This document shows, piece after piece, positions 9,384-17,522 of a DNA stretch of 64,000 bases. The stretch covers positions 82,505 through 146,504 of the forward strand of contig CBDCUO010000008.1 of the NCBI GenBank assembly GCA_965222705.1, read 5' to 3'. A program made the translations under genes and the position numbers. Position 1 is the stretch's first letter, and every line of letters begins with the position of its first letter. The DNA comes from JAFMDF01 sp965222705 (lineage in GTDB: Bacteria > Bacteroidota > Bacteroidia > Chitinophagales > Saprospiraceae). A model generated the notes under the pieces. That model was not told the origin of the DNA, did not search any database, and worked only from the letters and a program-made list of their open reading frames with translations.

Positions 9384-10085
9384 TTACGAAAATTGTAATA
9401 ATTCGCTCCAATTGCCTCTTAAAGTTGCCTCTTTTTGATTAATCTGTATCAACTTTAAAAAGACTGCCCGAGGAATTTTTCTAGCGCCCATACTACTTAG
9501 ATATCGAGTAGGTTGCTGACAGTCAATTAGGTTAAAGCCCAGTGTTTCCAATTTTCTAACCAAAGAAATAAAACCGAATTTTGAGGCATTGCTAACTTTT
9601 GAAAACATGGACTCACCAAAAAAGACTTTCCCTAGAGCAACCCCGTAAAGCCCGCCGACCAACTCCTCTTTCTTCCAAACTTCTATCGAATGGGCAAAGC
9701 CTTGCTTGTGCAATTGTACATAGCCCTCCACCATATCATCTGTGATCCAGGTGCCTCCGCTTTGCCTTGGTCGCTTTGCCCGTTGACAAGCGTAAATGAC
9801 TTTTTCAAAATGCTGATCAACGGTTAATCGAAATTTCTTTTGATTGAAATAGGGACGCATGCTTTTGGCCACTTTTAGTTCGGAAGGATATAAAACAAAG
9901 CGTGGATCGGGCGACCACCAAATGATCGGGTCATTTGGGTTAAACCAAGGGAAAATGCCATTTTGGTAAGCTAAAACCAATCGTTCTACCGACAAATCTC
10001 CCCCAATAGCTAGTATCCCATCTTCATTGGTCATATAAGCAGGGGGAAAATAAAGTTCTTTATCGGAGAGCCAGTAAACAGGCAT
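9384..10085 (-). CDS. aat: Leucyl/phenylalanyl-tRNA--protein transferase
   Basis: Aat transfers Leu or Phe to the N-terminus of proteins that begin with Lys or Arg, marking them for the N-end rule. The start at ATG 10085 (MPVYWLSDKELYFPPAYM) is chosen because the family begins there. The longer frame to 10160 would add 25 residues and read through a palindromic repeat. Family motifs are present: GILAIGGDLSVERL, YQNGIFPWF, WWSPDPRF, GG.YGVALGKVFFGESMF and DCQQPT. Confidence 0.95.
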   Translation of the reverse strand: MPVYWLSDKELYFPPAYMTNEDGILAIGGDLSVERLVLAYQNGIFPWFNPNDPIIWWSPDPRFVLYPSELKVAKSMRPYFNQKKFRLTVDQHFEKVIYACQRAKRPRQSGGTWITDDMVEGYVQLHKQGFAHSIEVWKKEELVGGLYGVALGKVFFGESMFSKVSNASKFGFISLVRKLETLGFNLIDCQQPTRYLSSMGARKIPRAVFLKLIQINQKEATLRGNWSELLQFS

Positions 10086-10149
10086 TGAAACTTGATTAAC
10101 GATCCCAAAAAGCATACCCAAAGGGCAAAATTTTGAATGATAAATATCC

Positions 10150-10187
10150 TTCTTTGACAAATTGTAAACATAATTTTTGCCAAAGAA
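10150..10187. repeat. TTCTTTGACAAA palindrome (copy a)
   Basis: The arms TTCTTTGACAA and TTGCCAAAGAA (9 of 11 positions paired) enclose about 16 nt. It is one of several intergenic copies built on the same 11-mer in this window and lies upstream of aat. Confidence 0.55.
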
Positions 10188-10228
10188 CCATAAATATAAA
10201 GACTTCTTAATTTAAACAAGGAATTATT

Positions 10229-11078
10229 TTAATCTATCAGGGCAACTTCTTCTACTTGTAAAACCTCTTTTTCTTCGTTGTTTTGGTGGACAAAAGCGAC
10301 GACTTTACAGTTTTCTGCTACCCACTCTTCGGATAAAGTAAAGGAAAATATTTGCGAAATGGTTTGATTGACAATTAATGCTTCATTGATTGGGTTGCCA
10401 AAAGTGTTGGTTATCATGGCTCGAAAAACATGGGTTTGAGCAAAATCATCAATAATACCATCTGGCGTTAATTGTAAATCAACTACCTCATCTTCGGTGA
10501 TTAGCACACTTAAACTGAGGTCTTGTGAAATATTTTGAATTGGAGTGATTGAAATAGAAACATTTAAAACCCTATTGTCTGTATTGTAGGTCGTTGCCAA
10601 GTCAATTGCTAAGAGCGCTTCCTCTTCCAATTCCTGGGTAATAAATCCGCCCCAAGCGGCAAATTGCTCGATTTGCAAATCTTCCTCTCCCGAAAATTGT
10701 TTTCTATTAATTACCCCCGATGGAAAACCAATAGGCTGCCCCAAAAAGTCCAAAATATTATCGCCTTGCTCTGTCCTATAATCCCCCTTACTTTCGGGGT
10801 AAGGGCTAGAAAAAAAGCCAGCATGATAAGAAACCGCTATAAAATCTTCTCCAAACAAATCCGCTGATTGGAGATTTTCTATTTCTATTTTTGCTTGGGG
10901 GCAATTGACGCATTTTACCCCTGTAAACTCCTCCATTAATACTTTCCTTTTAAGCGTTTCGGTTATAGGCGGATTAATGCTGGCAGCACAGCTTAAACAG
11001 GGAATGACTGGCTTATTTTCGCTACAGGAGATCAAAAAAAGGGGAAAAAGCAGTGATAAAATATTTAAAATTCGACAA
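10229..11078 (-). CDS. Omp28-related lipoprotein (N-terminal frameshift likely)
   Basis: The protein resembles the Omp28-related outer-membrane lipoprotein family with a thioredoxin-like first domain: LMEEFTGVKCVNCPQA (redox-like CVNC, about 50 residues in), YHAGFF, and FPSGVINR. In the main frame, the only usable start is TTG 11035, directly before the lipobox (LISCS), which leaves no signal peptide. If one T is removed from the 7-T run at 11034-11040, a TTG at 11076-11078 gives MSNFKYFITAFSPFLISCS, a good lipoprotein signal. The corrected length is about 282 aa. Cargo and redox role are unknown. Confidence 0.75.
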
Positions 11079-11144
11079 TCTCGCTGAGTGATGGATGATT
11101 GGGCAATTGGTAACTAGATTGAAAAAAATCATAATAAGTATTGG

Positions 11145-11251
11145 TTCTTCGACAAAAATTGTGTTATGGAGGAATAAGACCATCTAAAATGCTCGTCCTT
11201 AATCGTCCTCGTCCTTTTAAATGATCTTATTCCACACAATTTGTCAAAGAA
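11145..11251. repeat. TTCTTTGACAAA inverted pair (copy b)
   Basis: The left arm begins TTCTTCGACAAAAATTGTG and includes GGAATAAGA. The right arm, read on the minus strand, is TTCTTTGACAAATTGTGTGG followed by AATAAGA. The arms are imperfect inverted copies separated by about 43 bp. The shared GGAATAAGA block also matches copy e near 45.15 kb. Confidence 0.55.
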
Positions 11252-11260
11252 GGTAAGTAT

Positions 11261-12553
11261 TTAAAAGGTAGAGGCCGCAGTCAGCCGAAAACCACTAAAT
11301 GCAGGCTCCAATCGGCAAACCCCGCCAGAACAAACGACCCCTTCTACCTGTTTAACATAACTTAAAGAAAAACGATTAGATTTAATAGTATAAAAAACAT
11401 CCATTCGAGGATAATGTATTTTACGGGTCTTTTTAGGAGCGATATTGTACATATCAGAAAGGGTGAAAGTCCAATTTGGAGCAACTGAATATTCTATCAA
11501 TCCAAAAAACCAACTTCCAAAATCTTCATCAGTATTCATGCATTGTAACTCAAAACGAATGCCTTTTTTTCGATCAATTTTATATAAAAAATCAGCATAC
11601 GGCGTTACGGTTTGTACTATTGGAACGCCTGGTTTGGTTTCAAAAATTTCCTGATTGTACTGTTGATATTGAAGCCCACCAATCAAAACCCATTTACTTT
11701 TGTGCTTGACTTGGACTTCTGCGAGGGCTTCCCTATATAACAGTTTATCTCCCAAATCATTAATATTGGAAAAATTCAATTCAACATTGATGTTTTTTCC
11801 AGGCCTAAATTTAAAATCGAGCTTTACTGCTTGTTCCCCTAACTCCTGAATAGCAGGGGTGTATCTACTAGGCAGTCGGTACGTATTAAATCGTGATGTA
11901 GGGGGCAAAAAATTGAGCATCCCTCTATTCAAGGTCACAAAAGGAGTTGTGCGAAATGTGAAATTTTTAATTCGCTTTCCTTCCAGAGTTATTCCAAATC
12001 CTTTTCCTGAGATACTTAAAGAAGAAGAATAAGCCGACCCATTGGCATTGACTAGCTTCCCTAACGAATTACTACCGTCCCGATTGGTTTTGACAGCTAG
12101 TGGGTCAAAAATGACGTCTTCAGTTTTCCAAGCTGCTTCTATATACCAATTAACTTTGCCAACAGCCAAAGTATTATAAAGAGTAAAGGCATAGGTATTA
12201 AAGCCTGGAGCAATGCTATCAACAACGGAGTAGGTAGCAATCGTATTAACTACCCTTTGCATAGATTCGTCATCATAAGTGCGATTGACAAAACCTAAAC
12301 CAGGGGAAAGCGACCAATTAGCAGATTCATCGCCCGTAATATATCCGTCAATATTGAAGGCTTTAATGACCGGAGCATAAGCATCAAATTGTTGCTTTTG
12401 TCTTCCGGTCAACACACTCATTTGCCAATTTTCCCCTAAATCATAGCCTAATCGAATCCCCAATAAAGCATTATCAATCAATAAGGGCCGCTCTTCATAG
12501 GGCCCTAAAAATAACCCCGCTCCCAATTTGGTCATATAAATAACCCGCTGCAA
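11261..12553 (-). CDS. DUF6029 family protein, C-terminal fragment
   Basis: This is the main portion (about 430 aa) of a DUF6029 protein, a Bacteroidota family of predicted outer-membrane beta-barrels. Alternating aromatic strands run to the C-terminal LTAASTF. The native start is not here: the annotated TTG falls inside the protein, and the true first residues in this frame begin at PYEERPLLI (about 12504). It joins the N-terminal piece through a short third frame (KIDKFSIAAGYLYDQ, 12506-12568) with two single-base shifts. The corrected protein is about 542 aa. The conserved GRWY.KK and YEERPL context supports the family call. Confidence 0.75.
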   Translation of the reverse strand: MQRVIYMTKLGAGLFLGPYEERPLLIDNALLGIRLGYDLGENWQMSVLTGRQKQQFDAYAPVIKAFNIDGYITGDESANWSLSPGLGFVNRTYDDESMQRVVNTIATYSVVDSIAPGFNTYAFTLYNTLAVGKVNWYIEAAWKTEDVIFDPLAVKTNRDGSNSLGKLVNANGSAYSSSLSISGKGFGITLEGKRIKNFTFRTTPFVTLNRGMLNFLPPTSRFNTYRLPSRYTPAIQELGEQAVKLDFKFRPGKNINVELNFSNINDLGDKLLYREALAEVQVKHKSKWVLIGGLQYQQYNQEIFETKPGVPIVQTVTPYADFLYKIDRKKGIRFELQCMNTDEDFGSWFFGLIEYSVAPNWTFTLSDMYNIAPKKTRKIHYPRMDVFYTIKSNRFSLSYVKQVEGVVCSGGVCRLEPAFSGFRLTAASTF

Positions 12554-12561
12554 TACTGAAC

Positions 12562-12891
12562 TTATCGATTTTTCTTTTTAATATACCATCTACCAATTCC
12601 CTGGGCAGTATAAGAACCCTGCGGATTTAGCAAATTGGAGTTATTAAATAAATCAAAACGAAGCCCCAGGTCAAATCCCCAATTATTATAATTCAGTTGC
12701 AGCCAAGCATCGGCGCCGTAAAGTTGATGTTCGTATTGAGGCGTATTGGCAGCCCCGATGGCTGTATCTCTTATAAAAAAGTTGCCATTTGTTTGAAAAT
12801 TACCGGAAAGGGTTCCTTGGTTATTTTGAGCAAATAAAGGAAGCGTAAGAAGGAGAGGAAAGAAAAGAAGAAATGGGCTAAATTGTGTCAT
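12562..12891 (-). CDS. DUF6029 family protein, N-terminal fragment
   Basis: The signal peptide MTQFSPFLLFFPLLLTLPLFAQ is followed by GTLSGNFQTNGNFF and DAWLQLNYNNWGFDLGLRFD, the typical N-terminus of DUF6029. The frame ends at a stop after IKKKNR because of one extra A in an A-run (T-run 12569-12573 on the plus strand). Removing it continues the protein as IDKFSIAAGY. A second extra base near 12500-12505 then switches to the long fragment. A TATCTTTG promoter box lies 23 bp upstream of the ATG. Confidence 0.75.
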   Translation of the reverse strand: MTQFSPFLLFFPLLLTLPLFAQNNQGTLSGNFQTNGNFFIRDTAIGAANTPQYEHQLYGADAWLQLNYNNWGFDLGLRFDLFNNSNLLNPQGSYTAQGIGRWYIKKKNR

Positions 12892-12914
12892 AAGGTATGT
12901 AGAGATTAAATTCC

Positions 12915-12922
12915 CAAAGATA
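12915..12922 (-). promoter_or_regulatory. -7 promoter box TATCTTTG for the DUF6029 gene
   Basis: The box is an exact TAnnTTTG match on the minus strand (CAAAGATA on the plus strand), 23 nt from the ATG at 12891. Confidence 0.5.
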
Positions 12923-13049
12923 TACCTTCTTTTCCTAAATATGTTTCTGAATAAAATGAATATAATTTGCGCCAGCTTGTGTTTCTAAGTTTTTCTTTTT
13001 CAGTCAAGTAGGATAACAGCATTACTAAACGCTGTTTTCGTTTATCCAG

Positions 13050-13655
13050 CTATTTATTCCATTCAAAAGAGTTTAGCATTTGTATTAAATCTGCTTTAAT
13101 GAAATTGTAAATGGGCGCAAGTGAATCGGGGCGCATATGGGTATTAAAATAAAAAGCACCCCTGAAAAAATGCTTTTGTTGAAGGCTATCTGTTAAATAA
13201 AATTGGAACGGCGAGGCGACCGGACCTTCTACATCGAAAGTCATTCCTACGGCATTTTTTTGATTTTCAAATAGCTGCTCATTAATATAGCTGGCTTTTT
13301 TATTATGCCAATCAGTCATTTTGAAAGCCTGCTTTTGTAAATGTTGGGCAGTATTTTCTTTATCTATTGGAAGATAACTGCAGTGTAATTTCGCATTAAA
13401 TGTCGGAAAGTCAATATTAAACCAGCAGTCATTTGGGGCTTCTTCGCCAAAAAAATACCGATTGCGTTCAATTTTGGCATAAACGGGATAATCAAACGTC
13501 ATATCGCAATAATCTGCCGAAAATTGCTGGAAACCTCTTTGGGGAAATACTACTTTGGGAAAGCCTCGTGGTTTGGGCGTGAGTACAGGGTCTTCGCATT
13601 GAATTAATAAAAGGCTTGCAATAAGCATGGAAAATAAGCCGAAACGATTATTCAT
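13050..13655 (-). CDS. gldD: Gliding motility lipoprotein GldD
   Basis: GldD is an essential gliding-motility lipoprotein of Bacteroidota, linked to the Gld/T9SS machinery. The 201-aa product has a lipoprotein signal peptide with lipobox LIQC (Cys 20) and the family landmarks PKPRGF, CWFNIDFP, LHCSYLPI, KMTDWHNKKA and the C-terminal FHTH-like FYFNTHMRPDSLAPIYNF. It is intact. The presence of GldD fits the T9SS sorting domains on other proteins here. Confidence 0.93.
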   Translation of the reverse strand: MNNRFGLFSMLIASLLLIQCEDPVLTPKPRGFPKVVFPQRGFQQFSADYCDMTFDYPVYAKIERNRYFFGEEAPNDCWFNIDFPTFNAKLHCSYLPIDKENTAQHLQKQAFKMTDWHNKKASYINEQLFENQKNAVGMTFDVEGPVASPFQFYLTDSLQQKHFFRGAFYFNTHMRPDSLAPIYNFIKADLIQMLNSFEWNK

Positions 13656-13700
13656 AAAAACGGAAAATCACATTTTAGATTTTATAATGAAATTATGTTT

Positions 13701-13746
13701 CCTTATACGCTTTTTCAAGTAGGCTTATTGTAAAAAGCGTATAAGG
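13701..13746. repeat. Perfect 15-bp inverted repeat upstream of gldD
   Basis: The arms CCTTATACGCTTTTT and AAAAAGCGTATAAGG pair without mismatch around a 16-nt loop. It starts 45 bp before the gldD start codon and could be an mRNA leader hairpin or an operator. Confidence 0.6.
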
Positions 13747-13762
13747 AATAAAAGTTTGGAGC

Positions 13763-13796
13763 AAAAAAAAAGTCGTGCAGTTGGCACGACTTTTTT
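13763..13796. terminator. Bidirectional terminator-like hairpin
   Basis: The stem AGTCGTGC / GCACGACT has a 5-nt loop and is flanked by an A-run and a T-run, so it could act in either direction. On the minus strand it lies downstream of the cohesin-like gene. Confidence 0.65.
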
Positions 13797-13808
13797 CAAC
13801 AAATTATA

Positions 13809-13974
13809 ATCCCATGAACATATCCAAAATTAATTCTTAAGCATATATATTGTATATCAAAATTGCTGTCAGCTTGTGTGGTTCTAAAGGTGTCGGGTAT
13901 AGTAAGTCACAAAAATCCCACTAATTGCGACTTACTATGTGCGACAAATCCCATGAACATATCCTAAAATTATT
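13809..13974. repeat. Direct repeat pair ATCCCATGAACATATCC
   Basis: The 17-mer at 13809 recurs at 13948, followed in both copies by AAAATTA-like sequence. Between the copies lies an inverted repeat (13899-13938, arms ATAGTAAGTC / GACTTACTAT). Confidence 0.5.
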
Positions 13975-13994
13975 CGCCAATTCTTTTAATTAGC

Positions 13995-14028
13995 TTGTGA
14001 TAATTCCATACTTATTTCCTTATCACAA
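13995..14028. repeat. 9-bp inverted repeat
   Basis: The arms TTGTGATAA and TTATCACAA are separated by 16 nt. It lies about 200 bp past the stop of the cohesin-like gene. Confidence 0.4.
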
Positions 14029-14228
14029 TACAAATATGCAAGCATTCTATCGCCTACCAAAGTACATTATTACGTGTTTGTGAAGTATTTTTTTATACAA
14101 TTAGTGTTTAAAGTACTTATAATCAATTAATTAAACTAATAGTAGAATTTTTTTTGTGAAAATAAGTGGCTTCGTAAAATGATTTTTTTAAGCCTATTTT
14201 ATAGTTAAAAGTCAGATTTTAAGAGATT

Positions 14229-15944
14229 TTATTGCTTGGTTATTTTTTCGCTAAAAAATGTCTGCCCTGCTTCTACTTCCACCAAATATAAGCCAGCGTC
14301 AAGTAAAGCAATGTTTAATGTATGGTTGCTTATTCCAGCAGCTAAAAAATCAATTTGGACTAATTGTCCCCAAATATTATAGAGCCTTACTATCCCGTTT
14401 TTTGGTAAGGGTTTTCCCAAAGTGAGATGCAATTCATTTTTGGCAGGATTGGGAAAAAGCTGGGAATTTTTAATTCTAGATTCATTTGGATGTGCCGAAA
14501 TTGTTTCTTGAAATCCATTGCTTTGATTGCTAATGGTGGTCCATGTCGAAGGAGCGGTCGTTAGAGGGCTTAAAATATTGAAAGAATTGCAGGCAATCAT
14601 GACCGTCCCATCGGTTAAATTTGAATTAACAACATTGCTTTCTCTATCTACTATTTCGATTGGTACAGGATCATTTGAAAACTGAATGTTTGCAGTAGTT
14701 GTTACATCTGCGATGACATCGAAGCAAATCTGGAATAGAATGTGATCATCTGCTAAGGTCATACCTGCTACATTAAGGTCTAGCCAACTTGCTCTCAATA
14801 ACCCGTTTTCGGGAATCGAAAAGCTTGCATTGGTCAAACCCTCCAGGTTAAATTCCTGAACAATGGCGTTATTAAAAATTTGAGGATCCCAGCGAAGTGA
14901 AAATTGGAAAGATAAAATACTTATAAAGTTTCTGGTGCTGACATCTAAACAAATCTGCTCGCCACAATTAACAATGTTGCTGGAAACGATCATACTAACT
15001 AAAGGCTCTGTATTACTAATCAAATCCTCGCCATTGCAATCTTCGTCAATGCCATTATTAGGAATTTCCGGGGCACTGGGATTAATGCTTGCGTCGTTAT
15101 CATCGCAATCTGTATCAGAATTAAAACCATCTTCGTCATTGTCTATAATCTGAGCGATGCCGTCGCAATTTTCATCCATATTATTATTGGGGATTTCCGT
15201 AGCATTCGGGTTGATAGCAGCATTGTTATCATCGCAGTCCACGTCATTGGTAAAGCCATCATTGTCGTTGTCCACTAAATTATCGGTTATTAAATCTGCT
15301 CCATCGCAATCTTCGTCAATGCCATTATTGGGAATTTCCAACGCATCGCCATTGATAGCCGGATTGTTATCGTCACAGTCAATGCTGGAATTCCAACCAT
15401 CGTTGTCATTATCAAAAAATTGAGCAATACCATCGCAATCCTCATCCACATTATTATTGGGAAATTCGGTTGCGCCGGGGTTAATGCTGGCATTATTGTC
15501 ATCGCAATCCACGTCATTCGTGTAGCCATCATTGTCATTGTCCACTAAATTATTGGTTATTAAATCTGCCCCATCGCAATCTTCGTCAATGCCATTATTG
15601 GGAATTTCCAACGCATTGCCATTGATAGCCGGATTGTTATCATCACAGTCAATGCTGGAATTCCAACCATCGTTGTCATTATCAAAAAATTGAGCAATAC
15701 CATCGCAATCCTCATCCACATTATTATTGGGAAATTCGGTTGCGCCAGGGTTAATACTGGCATTATTGTCATCGCAGTCCACATCATTCGTGTAGCCATC
15801 ATTGTCATTGTCCACTGTTCCACCAATGTTACCACAAGCGATACTTAGAGATCCATTTCTAAAGGCGGGATTCAGTTCTTCACTATCTGCATTATAAACT
15901 TCTATGGAGGTGGGGTTTCCCGGAAAATTGAAAAACCGCAGCAT
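14229..15944 (-). CDS. Cohesin-like/MopE-repeat T9SS protein, C-terminal fragment
   Basis: This is the last third of a giant exported protein. It opens at the end of cohesin-like module 5 and carries six MopE-type metal-binding repeats (DNDNDGYTNDVDCDDNN, then PNNNVDEDCDG). These are Asp- and Asn-rich loops expected to bind calcium. A sixth cohesin-like module (NCGEQICLDVSTRNF to LFQICFDV) follows, then a linker and a T9SS type A sorting domain (LFPNPAKNELHLTLG to the C-terminus). The true frame entry is near 15913-15923, where one surplus base in GGGAAACCCC breaks the join with the upstream fragment. The annotated start inside FNFPGNPTSIEV is not a real start. Confidence 0.8.
   Translation of the reverse strand: MLRFFNFPGNPTSIEVYNADSEELNPAFRNGSLSIACGNIGGTVDNDNDGYTNDVDCDDNNASINPGATEFPNNNVDEDCDGIAQFFDNDNDGWNSSIDCDDNNPAINGNALEIPNNGIDEDCDGADLITNNLVDNDNDGYTNDVDCDDNNASINPGATEFPNNNVDEDCDGIAQFFDNDNDGWNSSIDCDDNNPAINGDALEIPNNGIDEDCDGADLITDNLVDNDNDGFTNDVDCDDNNAAINPNATEIPNNNMDENCDGIAQIIDNDEDGFNSDTDCDDNDASINPSAPEIPNNGIDEDCNGEDLISNTEPLVSMIVSSNIVNCGEQICLDVSTRNFISILSFQFSLRWDPQIFNNAIVQEFNLEGLTNASFSIPENGLLRASWLDLNVAGMTLADDHILFQICFDVIADVTTTANIQFSNDPVPIEIVDRESNVVNSNLTDGTVMIACNSFNILSPLTTAPSTWTTISNQSNGFQETISAHPNESRIKNSQLFPNPAKNELHLTLGKPLPKNGIVRLYNIWGQLVQIDFLAAGISNHTLNIALLDAGLYLVEVEAGQTFFSEKITKQ
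15271..15810. repeat. Two tandem 270-bp copies within the MopE repeats
   Basis: The segments 15271-15540 and 15541-15810 are nearly identical at the DNA level; both begin TCCACTAAATTAT on the plus strand. Each encodes 90 residues, a pair of alternating MopE repeats. This indicates a recent in-frame duplication. Confidence 0.85.
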
Positions 15945-16629
15945 TTACTACTTCATTCGTAGCGTCAAAACAAATTTGAAAAATTACTTGATTATCCGGT
16001 AGCGTTGCTCCAGTGATGAAAGTGTCATCCCAACCTATTCGCAATACTCCGGGCAAATTTGTATTAAAATTGCTATTGTTCAAATCGGGAAGCCCAAACC
16101 CTTGTACACTCGCTGCTCCCAATACCGTAGCATCCCAGCGAATGGAGTATTGGAAAGATAAAATATCCTCAAAATTTTGAACAGTTACATCTAAGCAAGC
16201 TTGCTCCTCACAGTTGGCATTCGTTTCTGATAATAAAAAAGTTAAATCTGTTCCTGTATTTCCGGGATTGCCATCACTACACGTTACACTTACTTGCCCA
16301 CTTTGAAACTCCGGTATTAACTCCACCTCTTCTCTATTGACAACTTCAATGGAGGTAGGAGTGCCGGCAAACTGAACTAGTGTTTGACCATCAGTCTCTC
16401 CTACGGCATCAAAGCAAATTTCAAAAAGAACGTGGTCGTCCGGCAGCGTAACACCCGTAATAAAGGTATCATCCCATCCAACTCGCAAAACACCAGCATT
16501 TAATGCATTAAAATTACTATTGTTTAAATCGGGAAGCCCAAACCCTTGTACACTCGCTCTACTCAAAACATCGGCATTCCAAAGAATAGAATATTGAAAG
16601 GATAAAATATTTTTGAAAATTTCGCGCAC
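15892..16629 (-). CDS. Cohesin-like protein, fragment with modules 4 and 5
   Basis: The fragment carries most of cohesin-like module 4 and nearly all of module 5. Each module is about 130 residues with the pattern C..Q.CL.V....F..ILSFQYS..W, then GFG(L)PDLNNSNFN, GVLR(V/I)GWDDT and (V/I)(F)(E/Q)ICFDA. It joins the upstream fragment at 16616-16619, where one surplus T shifts ARNFKNILSFQYS, and the downstream fragment near 15913-15923. There is no signal peptide or start of its own. It is part of the gene that begins at 18116. Confidence 0.75.
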   Translation of the reverse strand: MREIFKNILSFQYSILWNADVLSRASVQGFGLPDLNNSNFNALNAGVLRVGWDDTFITGVTLPDDHVLFEICFDAVGETDGQTLVQFAGTPTSIEVVNREEVELIPEFQSGQVSVTCSDGNPGNTGTDLTFLLSETNANCEEQACLDVTVQNFEDILSFQYSIRWDATVLGAASVQGFGLPDLNNSNFNTNLPGVLRIGWDDTFITGATLPDNQVIFQICFDATNEVVNAAVFQFSGKPHLHRSL

Positions 16630-17461
16630 TCACTTGTATGCAAGTTTGCACTCCACAGCTTGTTGTAGAGCTGGATAATGCAAAGCGTACAGCATCACTG
16701 TTATCCACGGGGGGTTCTACTTCACAGGTAACATTAACCGAGCCATTTTGAAAACCCGATGCCATTACATTACCTTGTGCATCTGTCACTTCAATCGGTA
16801 TCGGATTATCACTAAATTGAATGGCGGTACTAGCAGCAATATCACCTATTGCATCAAAACAAATCTGAAAGAGTAGTTGATTATTAGGCAGTGTAACTCC
16901 CTGAAGGTTCGTATCATCCCAACCCACTCGAAGCATTCCCGGAACAGACACATTAAAATTGGCCATTGTTAAATCTGAAAGCCCAAACTCTTGAACACTC
17001 GCTCCGCCTAAGATAGTAGCATCCCAATTTAAAGAATATTGAAAAGAGGCAATATTCGTAAAATCTCGTACCCTTAAATCCAAGCAAGTCTGCGCTCCGC
17101 AATTGACATTCGTACTATTTAAGAAAAAACTCAGTGAGTCAGCATTGCCATTATTTATCGGCTCTTCATCATCGCAAGTAATATTTATCGAAGCGTTTTG
17201 AAAGGAGGCGGTGACTTCATTATTTTGAATATCAATAACTTCTACCACCAAGGGGCTATCTGAAAATTGAATTTCTGCACTACCATTTGCATCCTGTGGT
17301 GTTAAAAAACAAATTTGATAAAGCACATGTCCGTCTGCTAAAGTAACGCCTTGTAAGTTCGTATCATCCCAACTAACTCTTGCAACACCAGGCGAAAAAA
17401 GGTTAAAATTGCTCGCGTTCAAGTCAGCAATGCCAAATTGTTGAAAACTCACCGTTTCCAA
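16559..17461 (-). CDS. Cohesin-like protein, fragment with modules 2 to 4
   Basis: The fragment carries the rest of module 2, all of module 3 and the start of module 4. The same core motifs recur (SFQYSLNWDA, DLT.ANFN, LRVGWDDTNLQGVTL, LFQICFDA). The frame is open upstream of the first ATG as far as the shift at 17575-17581, so real protein begins there with FSLSSANATCGEQTCLEV. Short Gly/Asn/Pro-rich linkers separate the modules, as in scaffold proteins. Confidence 0.75.
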   Translation of the reverse strand: METVSFQQFGIADLNASNFNLFSPGVARVSWDDTNLQGVTLADGHVLYQICFLTPQDANGSAEIQFSDSPLVVEVIDIQNNEVTASFQNASINITCDDEEPINNGNADSLSFFLNSTNVNCGAQTCLDLRVRDFTNIASFQYSLNWDATILGGASVQEFGLSDLTMANFNVSVPGMLRVGWDDTNLQGVTLPNNQLLFQICFDAIGDIAASTAIQFSDNPIPIEVTDAQGNVMASGFQNGSVNVTCEVEPPVDNSDAVRFALSSSTTSCGVQTCIQVSARNFQKYFILSIFYSLECRCFE

Positions 17462-17522
17462 AATAGATGCATCCCAATTTAAAGAATATTGAAAAGAAGA
17501 TAAGTCATTAAAGCCCTCTGTC

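Larger units (their letters stand above)
13656..14228. other. 573-bp non-coding region rich in hairpins
   Basis: No ORF is credible here. The region holds four inverted repeats (13701-13746, 13763-13796, 13899-13938, 13995-14028) and a direct repeat of ATCCCATGAACATATCC at 13809 and 13948. It lies upstream of gldD and downstream of the cohesin-like gene, both on the minus strand. Confidence 0.6.
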
